A stretch of 64,000 bases of DNA from SpSt-501 sp037481615 (GTDB lineage: Bacteria > Desulfobacterota > Desulfobacteria > Desulfobacterales > SpSt-501): the NCBI GenBank assembly GCA_037481615.1, contig JBBFLI010000015.1; one strand, written 5' to 3'. Shown here in pieces: positions 41,494 through 49,530 of the stretch (position 1 is its first letter; every line of letters begins with the position of its first letter). The position numbers and the translations under genes are program-made. The notes under the pieces are model-generated. The model ran no database searches and was not told where the DNA came from. It saw only the letters and a list, made by a program, of their open reading frames with translations.

Positions 41494-42561
41494 TCAGGTC
41501 GTCACCACCAGGGGCGGCACCCATTCCGGGACCCCCTTGCCGTGTTTGTGCCGCACGGCGAACCAGACCAGGCTGCAGATGAACAGGCACAGGAATACCA
41601 TCTCGCCCAGGGTGAAGACCACAGCGACGAAGGCGAGCCACTCCTGCGTCCCTCCGGTCAGGACATAGATCAGCCGCATCATTGCGCCCACGGTGGCGAG
41701 GATCAGGGAGTAGCTGAGAATGTAACGGATCGCCGGCCCGCGCACGAAGGAGGTGGCGATGCTCCCGAACTGGGCCCCGACCATAGCGCCGATGATCATG
41801 AAGAAGACGGCCATGAAGTCCACGTTGCCCTCGATGGACTGGCGCAGGGCGCCGTAGCCGCCGGAGACCACGATCTCGACGAGATCGGTTCCGACCGCGA
41901 GGTGGCTCGTCGTGCCGACGACATAGACCAGGGCCGGCACCCGGATGAAACCGCCGCCCACGCCGAGGAACCCGGCGAGGACGCCGGTCGTCACCCCCAC
42001 GATCACGATCACCCACATGGAGATGACCAGGCGGGCCTTGCGGGCCTTGATGATCGGCATGATGGGGATGCGCTGGAAGTAGAGCGGGATCCTGCTCACC
42101 TTGACTTCGCGGCCGACTTCCTGGCCGGCCTTGCGGGCCTCTTCGAGCTTCCGGTGCGACTTCTGGGTTTCGATCTGGGTGTAGATGAAGAGGCCTAGCA
42201 TGACCGCCACCGACGCGGCCAGCAGGACCACCCCCGAGAGGCCGATGTTCTTGGTGTAGACGAGCAACCGCACGCCCAGCTCGACCCCGAGCATGGTGCC
42301 GCCGACCATGGAGAGGGCGATCGTCCAATCGATATTGCCCAATTGTCGGTGGCGGATAGAGGAGATGACCGCCTTGCCCGCGATGTGGCAGGCGTCTGTG
42401 CCCGAGGCCATGTAGCCCGGGAAACCGAAGACGATCAGTGCCGGCGTCACCATGTAGCCGCCGCCGACGCCGATGAAGCCGCCGACGATCCCTACGGTGA
42501 AACCGGTCAGAACCAAGAGGAAAAGGGGTATCGTGTGACCTGCGACGGTGAAATCGAACAT
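41494..42561 (-). CDS. TauE/SafE family anion exporter (module B)
   Basis: 355 residues with eight to nine membrane segments. Repeat 1: GFTVGIVGGFIGVGGGYMVTPALIVFGFPGYMASGTDACHI. Repeat 2: VGVTTGVLAGFLGVGGGFIRVPALVYVVGTTSHLAVGTDLVEIVVSGGYGALRQSIEG. A cytoplasmic linker of about 50 residues (about 132-180) is rich in Lys/Glu/Arg. It is a paralogue of the module A exporter, sharing the GxxGVGGGF and VGTDL motifs. The ATG at 42561 is supported by GGGAGG. It lies 13 bases after the 180-residue protein gene. Confidence 0.9.
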   Translation of the reverse strand: MFDFTVAGHTIPLFLLVLTGFTVGIVGGFIGVGGGYMVTPALIVFGFPGYMASGTDACHIAGKAVISSIRHRQLGNIDWTIALSMVGGTMLGVELGVRLLVYTKNIGLSGVVLLAASVAVMLGLFIYTQIETQKSHRKLEEARKAGQEVGREVKVSRIPLYFQRIPIMPIIKARKARLVISMWVIVIVGVTTGVLAGFLGVGGGFIRVPALVYVVGTTSHLAVGTDLVEIVVSGGYGALRQSIEGNVDFMAVFFMIIGAMVGAQFGSIATSFVRGPAIRYILSYSLILATVGAMMRLIYVLTGGTQEWLAFVAVVFTLGEMVFLCLFICSLVWFAVRHKHGKGVPEWVPPLVVTT

Positions 42562-42574
42562 GGCATCCTCCCGA

Positions 42575-43117
42575 TCAGTGGCCGAAGTGCTCGATCTTTT
42601 TGATCTTCCAGCCGAGTAAATCGGTGAACCCCTCGGCCATGAAGCCCAGGCAGAGCCCAAGCGCGATGGTCATGGCGACGTTCCAGACGCCCGACCAGGG
42701 ATCGGTTTTCACACCCTTGTGCATGAAGGTGTCCTTGTACTTGAAGCCCTTGGACTCCTTGATCTGCCAGGGCACCATCACCACGAGCTTGTCGCCTTCG
42801 ATCTTGGCCCGTTTGCCTTCCTCGACCACTTTCTTGTCGATGACGCCGTTTGCACCCTTGGGCAGGCGGTCGCCCTTCTTCACCGGAACCGCCATCAACC
42901 CATTGATCTCCTCCGCCGGGCCGATCTGCAGCCGGGCCGGGTTTTCCTTGGTGGCGTTGAGGAACTGGTTGGTGTTGATGGCGTAGCCTTCGATCTTGGT
43001 CGAGTGGTAATACATCTGGTCGATCTTACCGCTTTCATGCGCGTAGAACACGTAAACGGCGAGCGCCAGGGAGAGCGCTCCCCAGACGACGAATTTGATT
43101 GCGCCCTTTTTCTTCAT
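42575..43117 (-). CDS. Two-TM protein with extracytoplasmic domain (module B, first gene)
   Basis: 180 residues, family not recognised by name. MKKKGAIKFVVWGALSLALAVYVFY is TM1. The middle region (about 26-140: DQMYYHSTKIEGYAINTNQFL, EEINGLMAVPVKKGDRLPKG, GDKLVVMVPWQIK) is beta-rich and Lys-rich. TM2 (NVAMTIALGLCLGFMAEGF) and a basic tail follow. GGAGGAGG precedes the start. GC content is visibly lower than in neighbours and Lys/Asn use higher, hinting at different constraints or acquisition. It occupies the same place beside a TauE gene as the 228-residue protein of module A. A sigma-54-like element lies about 240 bases upstream. Confidence 0.8.
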   Translation of the reverse strand: MKKKGAIKFVVWGALSLALAVYVFYAHESGKIDQMYYHSTKIEGYAINTNQFLNATKENPARLQIGPAEEINGLMAVPVKKGDRLPKGANGVIDKKVVEEGKRAKIEGDKLVVMVPWQIKESKGFKYKDTFMHKGVKTDPWSGVWNVAMTIALGLCLGFMAEGFTDLLGWKIKKIEHFGH

Positions 43118-43660
43118 GATTTCCGAACCTCCTCCTCATGGGTGCTGCATCGGATGCCGTTTTCTCACTCTCCCGGCCGGCACCGGGCACAGCCCCTCCA
43201 AGCGATCCGCAAACCGCCGGTGTTTTTCCTCGCCCCCTGGCGGGTCCTCTCACCTCCTTTGGCCGAGAATGTTTCATGGCCGATGGGTTTCTTGCGACGC
43301 TCTCTCAAGGATGGCTCCTTCGAATCGTATCGGTCCGTATCGCCCCGCATGAGGGTGGTTCAAGATACATGCCATTGGGCGGCCGGTATCGCCCTTTGCA
43401 TAACAACTATTTGAAATAAAATATGAAAAATGGCCTCCGGCCATCGAGTGCAAGGGGGGATACATGCCACCGCGAGATGGACTGTCACTATCCGGGAGAC
43501 AGGGGGCGGGGACCGTGAAATTGCGGGGAGACAGAGGCGGCCCCGAGGAGCGAGTCCCCAGCCTCAGGCGGGGAGCGGCATTTTCGTGAAGGTCCGGCAA
43601 TTCCAGTTCCAGGAAGGGATTTGTTTTTACAGACCGCCGCGCGGCAGCCATGATTTCTTG
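43118..43660. other. Regulatory intergenic region, partly AT-rich, with short direct repeats
   Basis: No gene seen. A 40-base AT-rich segment (about 43396-43432) contrasts with the GC-rich surroundings. The 11-mer GATACATGCCA occurs twice (43364-43374 and 43459-43469), and GTATCG occurs at about 43327, 43336 and 43386. A small perfect hairpin ATGGCC-TCC-GGCCAT lies at about 43430-43444. These may be regulator sites between the module B operon and the CBS gene. Confidence 0.45.
43359..43374 (-). promoter_or_regulatory. Possible sigma-54-type promoter of module B
   Basis: Minus strand TGGCAT-GTATC-TTGAA, correct 12-base offset between -24 GG and -12 G, but GA replaces GC at -12. It is one of four elements of the TGGCAY-N5-TTGNA form within 14 kb. 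The first gene of the operon starts 240 bases downstream. Confidence 0.35.
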
Positions 43661-43676
43661 TGGCACCCCCTTTGCA
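43661..43676 (+). promoter_or_regulatory. Sigma-54 promoter (consensus) upstream of the half-CBS gene
   Basis: Plus strand TGGCAC-CCCCT-TTGCA: an exact -24/-12 consensus with GG and GC 12 bases apart. The next plus-strand gene starts at 43935, leaving a leader of about 250 bases with no other gene. An NtrC-type activator is encoded at 44238-45635. Confidence 0.72.
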
Positions 43677-43934
43677 TTCACGGAAGTTGCCGGATCCGCC
43701 GGGGCGGAAAAGAGGCGGATCGGGGCCGGCAAGGGGATGCCACGGCTCCTCTCGGCGAGCGTTCCAGAGCGCAAGATTTCCGGGATTCCCGCGGGAAGTT
43801 TGAGGGGCGGGCCAAAGGACCGAGAGGATGCGGCGGGCTCTTGGGAGGGGCATTCGGCCAAGGCTTCGGGTTCCGGCGCTTTTCGTCAACGGGCCCCGCA
43901 AGGGACGCGCCATCCGGCCTCAGGGATCGCGTGC

Positions 43935-44165
43935 ATGAAATTCCGCACGGTCGACTCCATCTTGCTGCCATGTCCCGAGGATCTTCCCCTCACGCCCAGC
44001 GTCGCCGCGGGGGAGAGGATCGCCCGTGCGATCGAGCTGATGATCAGCCACAACGTGGATCGGATCGCGGTGGTCCAGGGCCGACGTGCGATCGGGATGG
44101 TCCGGCTGGAGCAGGCCTTCAAGGAAATCGGCCTCGAGATGCCGCAGCACGGGGATGCCGGCTAG
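43935..44165 (+). CDS. Half CBS-domain protein, 76 aa
   Basis: 76 residues: MKFRTVDSILLPCPEDLPLTPSVAAGERIARAIELMISHNVDRIAVVQGRRAIGMVRLEQAFKEIGLE. The last 45 residues are one CBS motif (AIELMISHNVDRIAVVQGRRAIGMVR), normally found in pairs, so it would have to dimerise to form a nucleotide pocket. An AGGGA box lies 8 bases before the ATG. It lies downstream of a consensus sigma-54 promoter and is convergent with the NtrC-type gene. A role as an adenylate-sensing partner is inference. Confidence 0.7.
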   Translation: MKFRTVDSILLPCPEDLPLTPSVAAGERIARAIELMISHNVDRIAVVQGRRAIGMVRLEQAFKEIGLEMPQHGDAG

Positions 44166-44237
44166 CGCCGGGTCGGGGGCCGTGGAGAACGGCCGACGAT
44201 GCGGGGATGCCGCCTGGCGCTCCCGCAGGCGTCCCGC

Positions 44238-45635
44238 TCATCGGGGTTTGAAGGCGATCGCCTCGATTCCCGCCTCCTTGATCAGGCGGTGGAGATATTG
44301 CCGCTGGATGCCGGCGGCCTCGGCGGCCCGGCTGACGTTGCCACCGTGCTCCTCGAGCAGGCGCCGGATGTAGCGGGTGTGGAAATTCCGGATGGCGCGC
44401 TCCTTGGCCTCCCGGAAGGGCAGGGCGGAGAGGTCTTCGGCGGCGGCGTGGGGCTCCGCATTGGCCGCCGCCTCCATCTGCAGGTCGGCGACCGTCAGCT
44501 TGGGGCCCCGACAGAAGATCACGCCGCGCTCGATGATGTTTTCGAGTTCCCGCACGTTTCCGGGGAAGTCGTAGGATTGGAGCACGGCCAGGGCTTCGGG
44601 CGTGATGTCGGCCACGGGCTTGCGGTTCACGGAGGCGTACTTGGCGAGAAAATGGCGGCTGAGCAGCTCGATGTCCTCCTTGCGCTCGCGCAGCGGCGGC
44701 AGCTCGAAGTGGATCACGTTCAGCCGATAGAAGAGATCCTCGCGGAACCTTTTTTCGCGCATGGCGGCCTTGAGATCGTGGTTGGTCGCGGCGATGAAGC
44801 GCAGGTCGGCCTTGCGGGTGACGTTGCTCCCGACCGGCTTGTACTCGCCCTCCTGCAGCAGGCGCAGCAGCTTCGTCTGCAGGTGCGGCGAGAGGTCGCC
44901 GATCTCGTCGAGGAAGAGGGTCCCCTCGTGGGCCTCCTCCACCAGGCCCTTCTTTTCCTTCCAGGCGCCGGTGAAGGCCCCCTTGACATGGCCGAAGAGT
45001 TCGCTCTCCAGGACCTCGGAGGGGATGGCGGTACAGTTGACGGTGATCATGCGCTTGTCGCTTCTCAGGCTGTGCCGGTGGATCGCCCGGGCGACGAGCT
45101 CTTTTCCCGTTCCGCTCGGCCCGGTGATCAGCACGGTGCCCATCGTGGGGGCGACCTGGCGGATGCGTTCGAAGATGCGGCGCATCACGGGTGAAGCCCC
45201 CACGAGTGAGGCGAAGCCCTCCTTCACTTCGAGCGCCTTGCGCAACTCGAGGTTTTCCCTGACCATCTGCCGCCAGTGCATGGCCTTGTCCACGGTGAGG
45301 AGCAGGCGGTCCCGGCGGAAGGGCTTGGTGATGTAGTCGAAGGCCCCCTTGCGGGTGGCCTCGACGGCGGTCTCGATCGTCGCGTAGGCCGTCAGCACGA
45401 CCACCGCCGTGTCCGGCTGAAGCCTTTTGACCGCCTCGAGCAGCGCGATCCCGTCCATGCCGGGCATCTTGAGGTCGGTGAGGACGAGATCGACGGGATT
45501 TTCGCGGAAACGCGCCAGCGCCCGCTGCGGATCGTTTTCGACTTCGATGTCGTAGTCACGTTCCTCGGCGATCATCCGCCGCAGCAGGGCGAGCATATCC
45601 TTTTCGTCGTCGACGATGAGCAGGCTACCGGGCAT
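44238..45635 (-). CDS. NtrC-type sigma-54-dependent response regulator
   Basis: 465 residues. The receiver (about 1-120) has the phosphorylation site Asp54 (VLTDLKMPGMDG). The AAA+ domain has Walker A GPSGTGKE (172-179), the sigma-54 contact GAFTGA (219-224), Walker B TLFLDEIGDL, and the sensor FPGNVRELENII. A Fis-type HTH closes the protein (GGNVSRAAEAAGIQRQYLHRLI). It activates sigma-54 promoters, and such elements lie at 43661, 43359, 35185 and 48907, the obvious candidate targets. It overlaps the kinase gene by 11 bases. Confidence 0.96.
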   Translation of the reverse strand: MPGSLLIVDDEKDMLALLRRMIAEERDYDIEVENDPQRALARFRENPVDLVLTDLKMPGMDGIALLEAVKRLQPDTAVVVLTAYATIETAVEATRKGAFDYITKPFRRDRLLLTVDKAMHWRQMVRENLELRKALEVKEGFASLVGASPVMRRIFERIRQVAPTMGTVLITGPSGTGKELVARAIHRHSLRSDKRMITVNCTAIPSEVLESELFGHVKGAFTGAWKEKKGLVEEAHEGTLFLDEIGDLSPHLQTKLLRLLQEGEYKPVGSNVTRKADLRFIAATNHDLKAAMREKRFREDLFYRLNVIHFELPPLRERKEDIELLSRHFLAKYASVNRKPVADITPEALAVLQSYDFPGNVRELENIIERGVIFCRGPKLTVADLQMEAAANAEPHAAAEDLSALPFREAKERAIRNFHTRYIRRLLEEHGGNVSRAAEAAGIQRQYLHRLIKEAGIEAIAFKPR

Positions 45636-47802
45636 CTTCCTCCTCCGGGCGCAATGGCTGCGGCTCTCCCGCCCCCGGCGGCTCCGCCTGGGGCAGCCGC
45701 ATCGTGAAGGTGGTCCCTGGCCGCTTGCCGAGGGCGCCGACCGGCGTGCTCGTGCATTCGAGGGTGCCGCCGTAGCCCGTCACGATGCCGTAGCTCACGA
45801 ACAGGCCGAGCCCCGTCCCCTGCCCCTCGGGCTTGGTGGTGAAGAAGGGCTCGAAGATCCGGTCCAGGTGCTCCGGGGGAATGCCGATTCCGGTGTCCTG
45901 CACCTGGGCCGCGACCCGTCGGGGCGGCCGCTCGTGCCAGGAGCGCAGGGTGAGCGTTCCGCCGTCGGGCATGGCGGCGATCGCGTTGTTGATCAGGTTG
46001 AGGAAGACCTGCTGGAGCTGACGGGCGTCCGCGTGGACCGGGGGAAGCCCGGGCTCGAGGGCGAGCACGAGGGCCACTCCCTTCTTGTCGAGCAGAGGAC
46101 GGACGATCTTGGTGATGCTCTCGATGCAGGCGTTCAGGTCGGCATGTTCGCCCGGCTCCTTTTCGGCCCGGGCGAAGGAGAGGAGGTTCTCCACCGTTTC
46201 CTTGCAGATCAGCCCCTGGCGCTCGATCGTTTTCAAGTCCTCTTCGAGCTGGGACCCGGGGGGCGCCTTGCGCAGCAGAAGCTCGCAGAATCCCAGGATC
46301 ACCCCCAGCGGGTTGTTGATCTCGTGGGCCACCCCCGCGGCGAGGGTGCCCAGGCTGGCGAGTTTCTCGGTGTTCACGAGCTGCCGCTGCAGCTCCTTGG
46401 TCTCGGTGATGTCGCGCGCGATGCACAGGATCGAGCTCCCCTCCGGGCTCCCGCTGCGCAGGGGGAGAAAATGCGCGCTGAACCAGCACGGTCGGTCCTC
46501 GAGCGGAAACTCGAACTCCTCGCGTAGGCTTTTGCCGCTGCGGTGCACCTCGGCGATGCGGCCGGCGAGGTGCTGAGCGAGAGGGCCGGGAAGAACGGCG
46601 GAGAGGGGACGGCCGACGAACTGCGCGGGGCTGCCGCCGAAGAACTTGGCGGTGAAGGTGTTGAGCGACTGGAAGCGGCCCTCCCGGTCCACGGCGAAGA
46701 TGAAATCCTCCGCGCTCTCGACGAGCGAGCGGTATTTCTCCTCGGATTTGGCGAGCGCGTCGGTCTTGGCGACCACGCGGGCCTCGAGGATGCGCGCCCA
46801 GCGGCTTTCCAGCCACAGGAGCGCCGCGGCACCGAGGATCACGGCGAGGACCACGAGCCCCTGGAGCAGCAAAAGCTGGATCGAGCCGCGGCGAAGCGCC
46901 TCCTCCACCTCTTCCTGGGGGGCGACGACGGCGACCGACCAGAGGCGCGGGGGATTCTCCGACACCCGCACCGGGCAGTAGGCGATCAGCTTTTTCGTCG
47001 GCCCGACGTAGCCGTGGTGCCACCCCGAATCGTACTCCCCGGTCCCTTCCTCCCCCCGCAGCATTTCCTCTCTCTGGATGAAATGGATGCGCCCGTGGGA
47101 GAGGCCGGGGAATCTCTCGTCGCGCACGGAGAAGGCGTCACGGCCGGAAAATTCGGGGTTGGGGTGGAAGAGGAAGCGCCCCTCGGCGTCGATCGCCCAG
47201 GCGTAGCCGCTCTTGCCCGAGCGGATGGGGCCCAGGATCGAGGTGAGCAAGCTGCCGATGTCCAGGCGGAATTCTACGCGCTGATCCCCCCTGCCGGCCG
47301 GGTGAACGGCGAGGCGCATCAGCCTCCCCTCGGGGCCGTAGAAGACCGCCGATGTCCACACGCGGCTTTCTTCGGGCGCCGGGCCCTGCGGGACTTCCCC
47401 CGGGGCGCTCCGCACGTGTTCGATGCCGGCCGTCGTGAACCCGAGGCCCTGGCCGGAAGCCGTTTCGATCAGGTCGATGCGTCGCAGCCCCAGGGGCCCC
47501 AGGTGATCCAGCAGAAGGTGCAGCCGATCCTGGACGCCGGCCGGGTCGAAAGCGGCCGAGGCGAGGCTGCGGGCCAGGAGCTCGAGCTCGCCTCGCATCC
47601 CGGCCAACTCGCGTTCGACCCGGTCGCGTGCGGTCCGTGCGATCGTCATCTGCTGGGCGTTGAACTGCCCGGTGACGACCTCGTTCATCTCCTGCGCCGT
47701 CCACACGCCGAGGAGGATTCCGGCGCCGAGGAGCAGGGTGACCACGGCGTAGACGATCGCAAGCAGGGTGCGGCCGGCGGGTGTTTCCTTGGAAATGTCC
47801 AT
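45625..47802 (-). CDS. Cache-PAS sensor histidine kinase paired with the NtrC-type regulator
   Basis: 725 residues from the ATG at 47802; another start lies 48 bases earlier and neither has a strong ribosome box. TM1 is about 14-36; the extracytoplasmic dCache sensor is about 38-330 (SGYAWAIDAEGRFLFHPNPEFSG, YDSGWHHGYVGPTKKLIAYCPV); TM2 is about 333-355. A PAS domain (KYRSLVESAEDFIFAVDREGRF) precedes the kinase core: phospho-His in GVAHEINNPLGVIL, N box FLNLINNAIAAM, G1 DTGIGIPPEH, G2 GTGLGLFVSYG. The HPNPEFSGRD motif is typical of sensors for organic acids or amines. Its partner is the overlapping NtrC-type regulator. Confidence 0.94.
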   Translation of the reverse strand: MDISKETPAGRTLLAIVYAVVTLLLGAGILLGVWTAQEMNEVVTGQFNAQQMTIARTARDRVERELAGMRGELELLARSLASAAFDPAGVQDRLHLLLDHLGPLGLRRIDLIETASGQGLGFTTAGIEHVRSAPGEVPQGPAPEESRVWTSAVFYGPEGRLMRLAVHPAGRGDQRVEFRLDIGSLLTSILGPIRSGKSGYAWAIDAEGRFLFHPNPEFSGRDAFSVRDERFPGLSHGRIHFIQREEMLRGEEGTGEYDSGWHHGYVGPTKKLIAYCPVRVSENPPRLWSVAVVAPQEEVEEALRRGSIQLLLLQGLVVLAVILGAAALLWLESRWARILEARVVAKTDALAKSEEKYRSLVESAEDFIFAVDREGRFQSLNTFTAKFFGGSPAQFVGRPLSAVLPGPLAQHLAGRIAEVHRSGKSLREEFEFPLEDRPCWFSAHFLPLRSGSPEGSSILCIARDITETKELQRQLVNTEKLASLGTLAAGVAHEINNPLGVILGFCELLLRKAPPGSQLEEDLKTIERQGLICKETVENLLSFARAEKEPGEHADLNACIESITKIVRPLLDKKGVALVLALEPGLPPVHADARQLQQVFLNLINNAIAAMPDGGTLTLRSWHERPPRRVAAQVQDTGIGIPPEHLDRIFEPFFTTKPEGQGTGLGLFVSYGIVTGYGGTLECTSTPVGALGKRPGTTFTMRLPQAEPPGAGEPQPLRPEEEDAR

Positions 47803-48041
47803 CGTCCGGCGTTCTGTCCCGAAACAGGTCCGGCCCAGCGGGGACATCATAGAGTTTTTTCGCTAAAGCGCAAGGCGGCCTACGTGCCGCCGGGGAACTT
47901 GGGCGAGGTCAAGGGGGGGCGGCGGAAAAACGTCCGGCTCGGCAGCCCGAGGAAGCCGCGGCATCCGGAGCCGGGATCCTCCTCTCGAGACCCTTGGGGG
48001 GGGAAGGCGTTCTGAAACGCAAGGGGGCAGAAAGGCCCCGG

Positions 48042-48092
48042 CCCCGCCGAGGCCCGGGCCTCCGGGAGGAATGGAGGCCTGCCTCGGCGGGG
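48042..48092 (-). terminator. Nested hairpin after the cytidylate-kinase-like gene
   Basis: Outer 11-bp stem CCCCGCCGAGG / CCTCGGCGGGG with an inner GGCCTCC / GGAGGCC stem, ending 11 bases after the stop codon. No T tract of note follows, so it may act by stem strength. Sequence 47803-48041 holds no gene. Confidence 0.55.
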
Positions 48093-48102
48093 GAGCCGGG
48101 GG

Positions 48103-48849
48103 TCACCGGGCGCTCTCCCCGCCGAAGCGGCCGCGGTAGGCGCGCTGGATGAGGTCGGCCGCGAGCCGCGGCGACTTGAAGTGATCCAGGTTGACCACGA
48201 GGTCGAACTCCGAGGCCGGGGCGTCTTTCTTGCCGTAGGCCTTGCGGAAAAAAGCCCGCTGCTCGCGGTCGATCCTGGCGAGCGTCCGGGCGGCTTCCTC
48301 GGGGGGGACTTTGAGCAGGGAGGAGAGCCGTTCGATGCGGTAGCCGTCGCTGCAGACGATCCGCACCGCGAGCACCCGTTCCCGCGGCAGCAACAGGTGG
48401 GTCCCGCGGCCGACGAAGACCGTCGGGCCGAGCAGGGCGATCGCGTAGACCGCGTTCACGAGATTGCGCAGGTAGTCCTCCATCTGAAAGGATTTCTTGC
48501 CGAAGAGCAGCGCCGAGAGCTCGACCGTTTTCCCCGGGTAGAGCTCGTCGTAGAACTTGACGGTCTCCTCGTCGAGCCGCGTCTCCCCCTGCATGTGCTC
48601 GAGGATTTCGCGGTCGGCGAGCCGCAGGTCGAGGCGTTTGGCCACGAGCTCGGCCACTTCGAGGGCGCCGACCCCGATCTTGCGCGAAATGCTGATGCAG
48701 GGGGGGATTTCCTCGGAGGGCTTTTTCGGCGAGACGCGGCTGCGCCGGGCCTCCCACTCCCGCACATACCGGGCGGCGACCTCGGCGGGTTCGGGCCGTT
48801 TCTTGGCGTAGGTTCCAGGGACGTAGGCGATGGCCGGTGTCGAGAGCAT
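48103..48849 (-). CDS. Cytidylate-kinase-like family protein (PF13189 type)
   Basis: 248 residues. After an N-terminal tail of about 50 residues comes CISISRKIGVGALEVAELVAKRLDLRLADREILEHM, the degenerate P-loop of the cytidylate-kinase-like family (ISR-x-GxGA in place of GPAGSGK), then VFVGRGTHLLLP, VLAVRIVCSDGYRIERL, the LARIDREQRAFFRKAYGKK lid-like helix and FDLVVNLDHF. Substrate and activity are unknown for the family. AAGGAGG is 5 bases before the ATG. A sigma-54-type element lies at 48907-48922, the same type as that of module A, which ties it to that regulon. Confidence 0.85.
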   Translation of the reverse strand: MLSTPAIAYVPGTYAKKRPEPAEVAARYVREWEARRSRVSPKKPSEEIPPCISISRKIGVGALEVAELVAKRLDLRLADREILEHMQGETRLDEETVKFYDELYPGKTVELSALLFGKKSFQMEDYLRNLVNAVYAIALLGPTVFVGRGTHLLLPRERVLAVRIVCSDGYRIERLSSLLKVPPEEAARTLARIDREQRAFFRKAYGKKDAPASEFDLVVNLDHFKSPRLAADLIQRAYRGRFGGESAR

Positions 48850-48906
48850 AGAGTCCTCCTTCGTTTCGGTTCGCGGCGGTCTTCACGAACCTCCACGCAG
48901 CAGGCT

Positions 48907-48922
48907 TACAACTAACGTGCCA
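48907..48922 (-). promoter_or_regulatory. Sigma-54-type promoter of the cytidylate-kinase-like gene
   Basis: Minus strand TGGCAC-GTTAG-TTGTA with the correct 12-base offset; GT replaces GC at -12, exactly as in the element of module A (35185-35200). The gene starts 58 bases downstream. Confidence 0.5.
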
Positions 48923-49035
48923 GCGCTGCACGACCCCCGCACGGCCTCTTCCGGCCGTGTCACCGGCGCCGCCTGCGCCGATCTGTCACCCGCCGGGTGA
49001 CAAGCCTGGGTTGCGCGAAAGGACACCGGCGCCGC

Positions 49036-49491
49036 TCATTCTTTCACCGTGAAGGGGTTCACGACCATCACGGGAACCGGCGCGGACTTGACCACGCGCT
49101 CGGCGACCGAGCCGAAGATCACCTTGTCCAGCCCTTTCCGTCCGTGGGTCCCCATGATCACGACGTCGATCCCCTCATCCCGGACATAGCGCAGGATCTC
49201 CTCCGAGGGGTCTCCGGCGACCACCTTCACCCGCGCGGGGTCGGGGTGGGCAAAGTGCTCCTCGGCGAACTCGTAGAGCCGTTTTTGCGCCCCCTCGAGC
49301 ACTTCCTTCTCGAACTGGCTGACCGACGGGTGAGGGACGTACATGCTCGTGAAGTAATCGAAGACGCGGGCGACGAAGAGCAGATGCACCCGCCCCTGGT
49401 GTCGCTCCGCCATGTGCTTCACGTAGGGGACGATCCTCGCCGCGGCCGGCGAGAGGTCCACGGGAAAGAGGATTTTCCGGAATTCGGGCAT
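49036..49491 (-). CDS. Universal stress protein (UspA family)
   Basis: 151 residues. It begins FRKILFPVDLSPAAARIVPYVKHMA and ends with the ATP-binding loop VIMGTHGRKGLDKVIFGSVAERVVKSAPVPVMVV (G-x2-G-x9-G-S form), so it is an ATP-binding type. AAGGAGAAGG precedes the ATG. It is the last gene of a minus-strand run: unknown protein, USP, CBS-ACT protein, USP. Such proteins modulate energy or stress responses; no specific partner is visible. Confidence 0.93.
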   Translation of the reverse strand: MPEFRKILFPVDLSPAAARIVPYVKHMAERHQGRVHLLFVARVFDYFTSMYVPHPSVSQFEKEVLEGAQKRLYEFAEEHFAHPDPARVKVVAGDPSEEILRYVRDEGIDVVIMGTHGRKGLDKVIFGSVAERVVKSAPVPVMVVNPFTVKE

Positions 49492-49530
49492 ATCACCTTC
49501 TCCTTTCGCAAGAGGCCGCCCCCTTCGGGG

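Noticed and set aside
43440..43475. Second sigma-54 element using TGGCATGTATC at 43459-43469 on the minus strand
   Set aside because: The nearest TTGCA is 17 rather than 12 bases from the GG, so the -24/-12 spacing is wrong.
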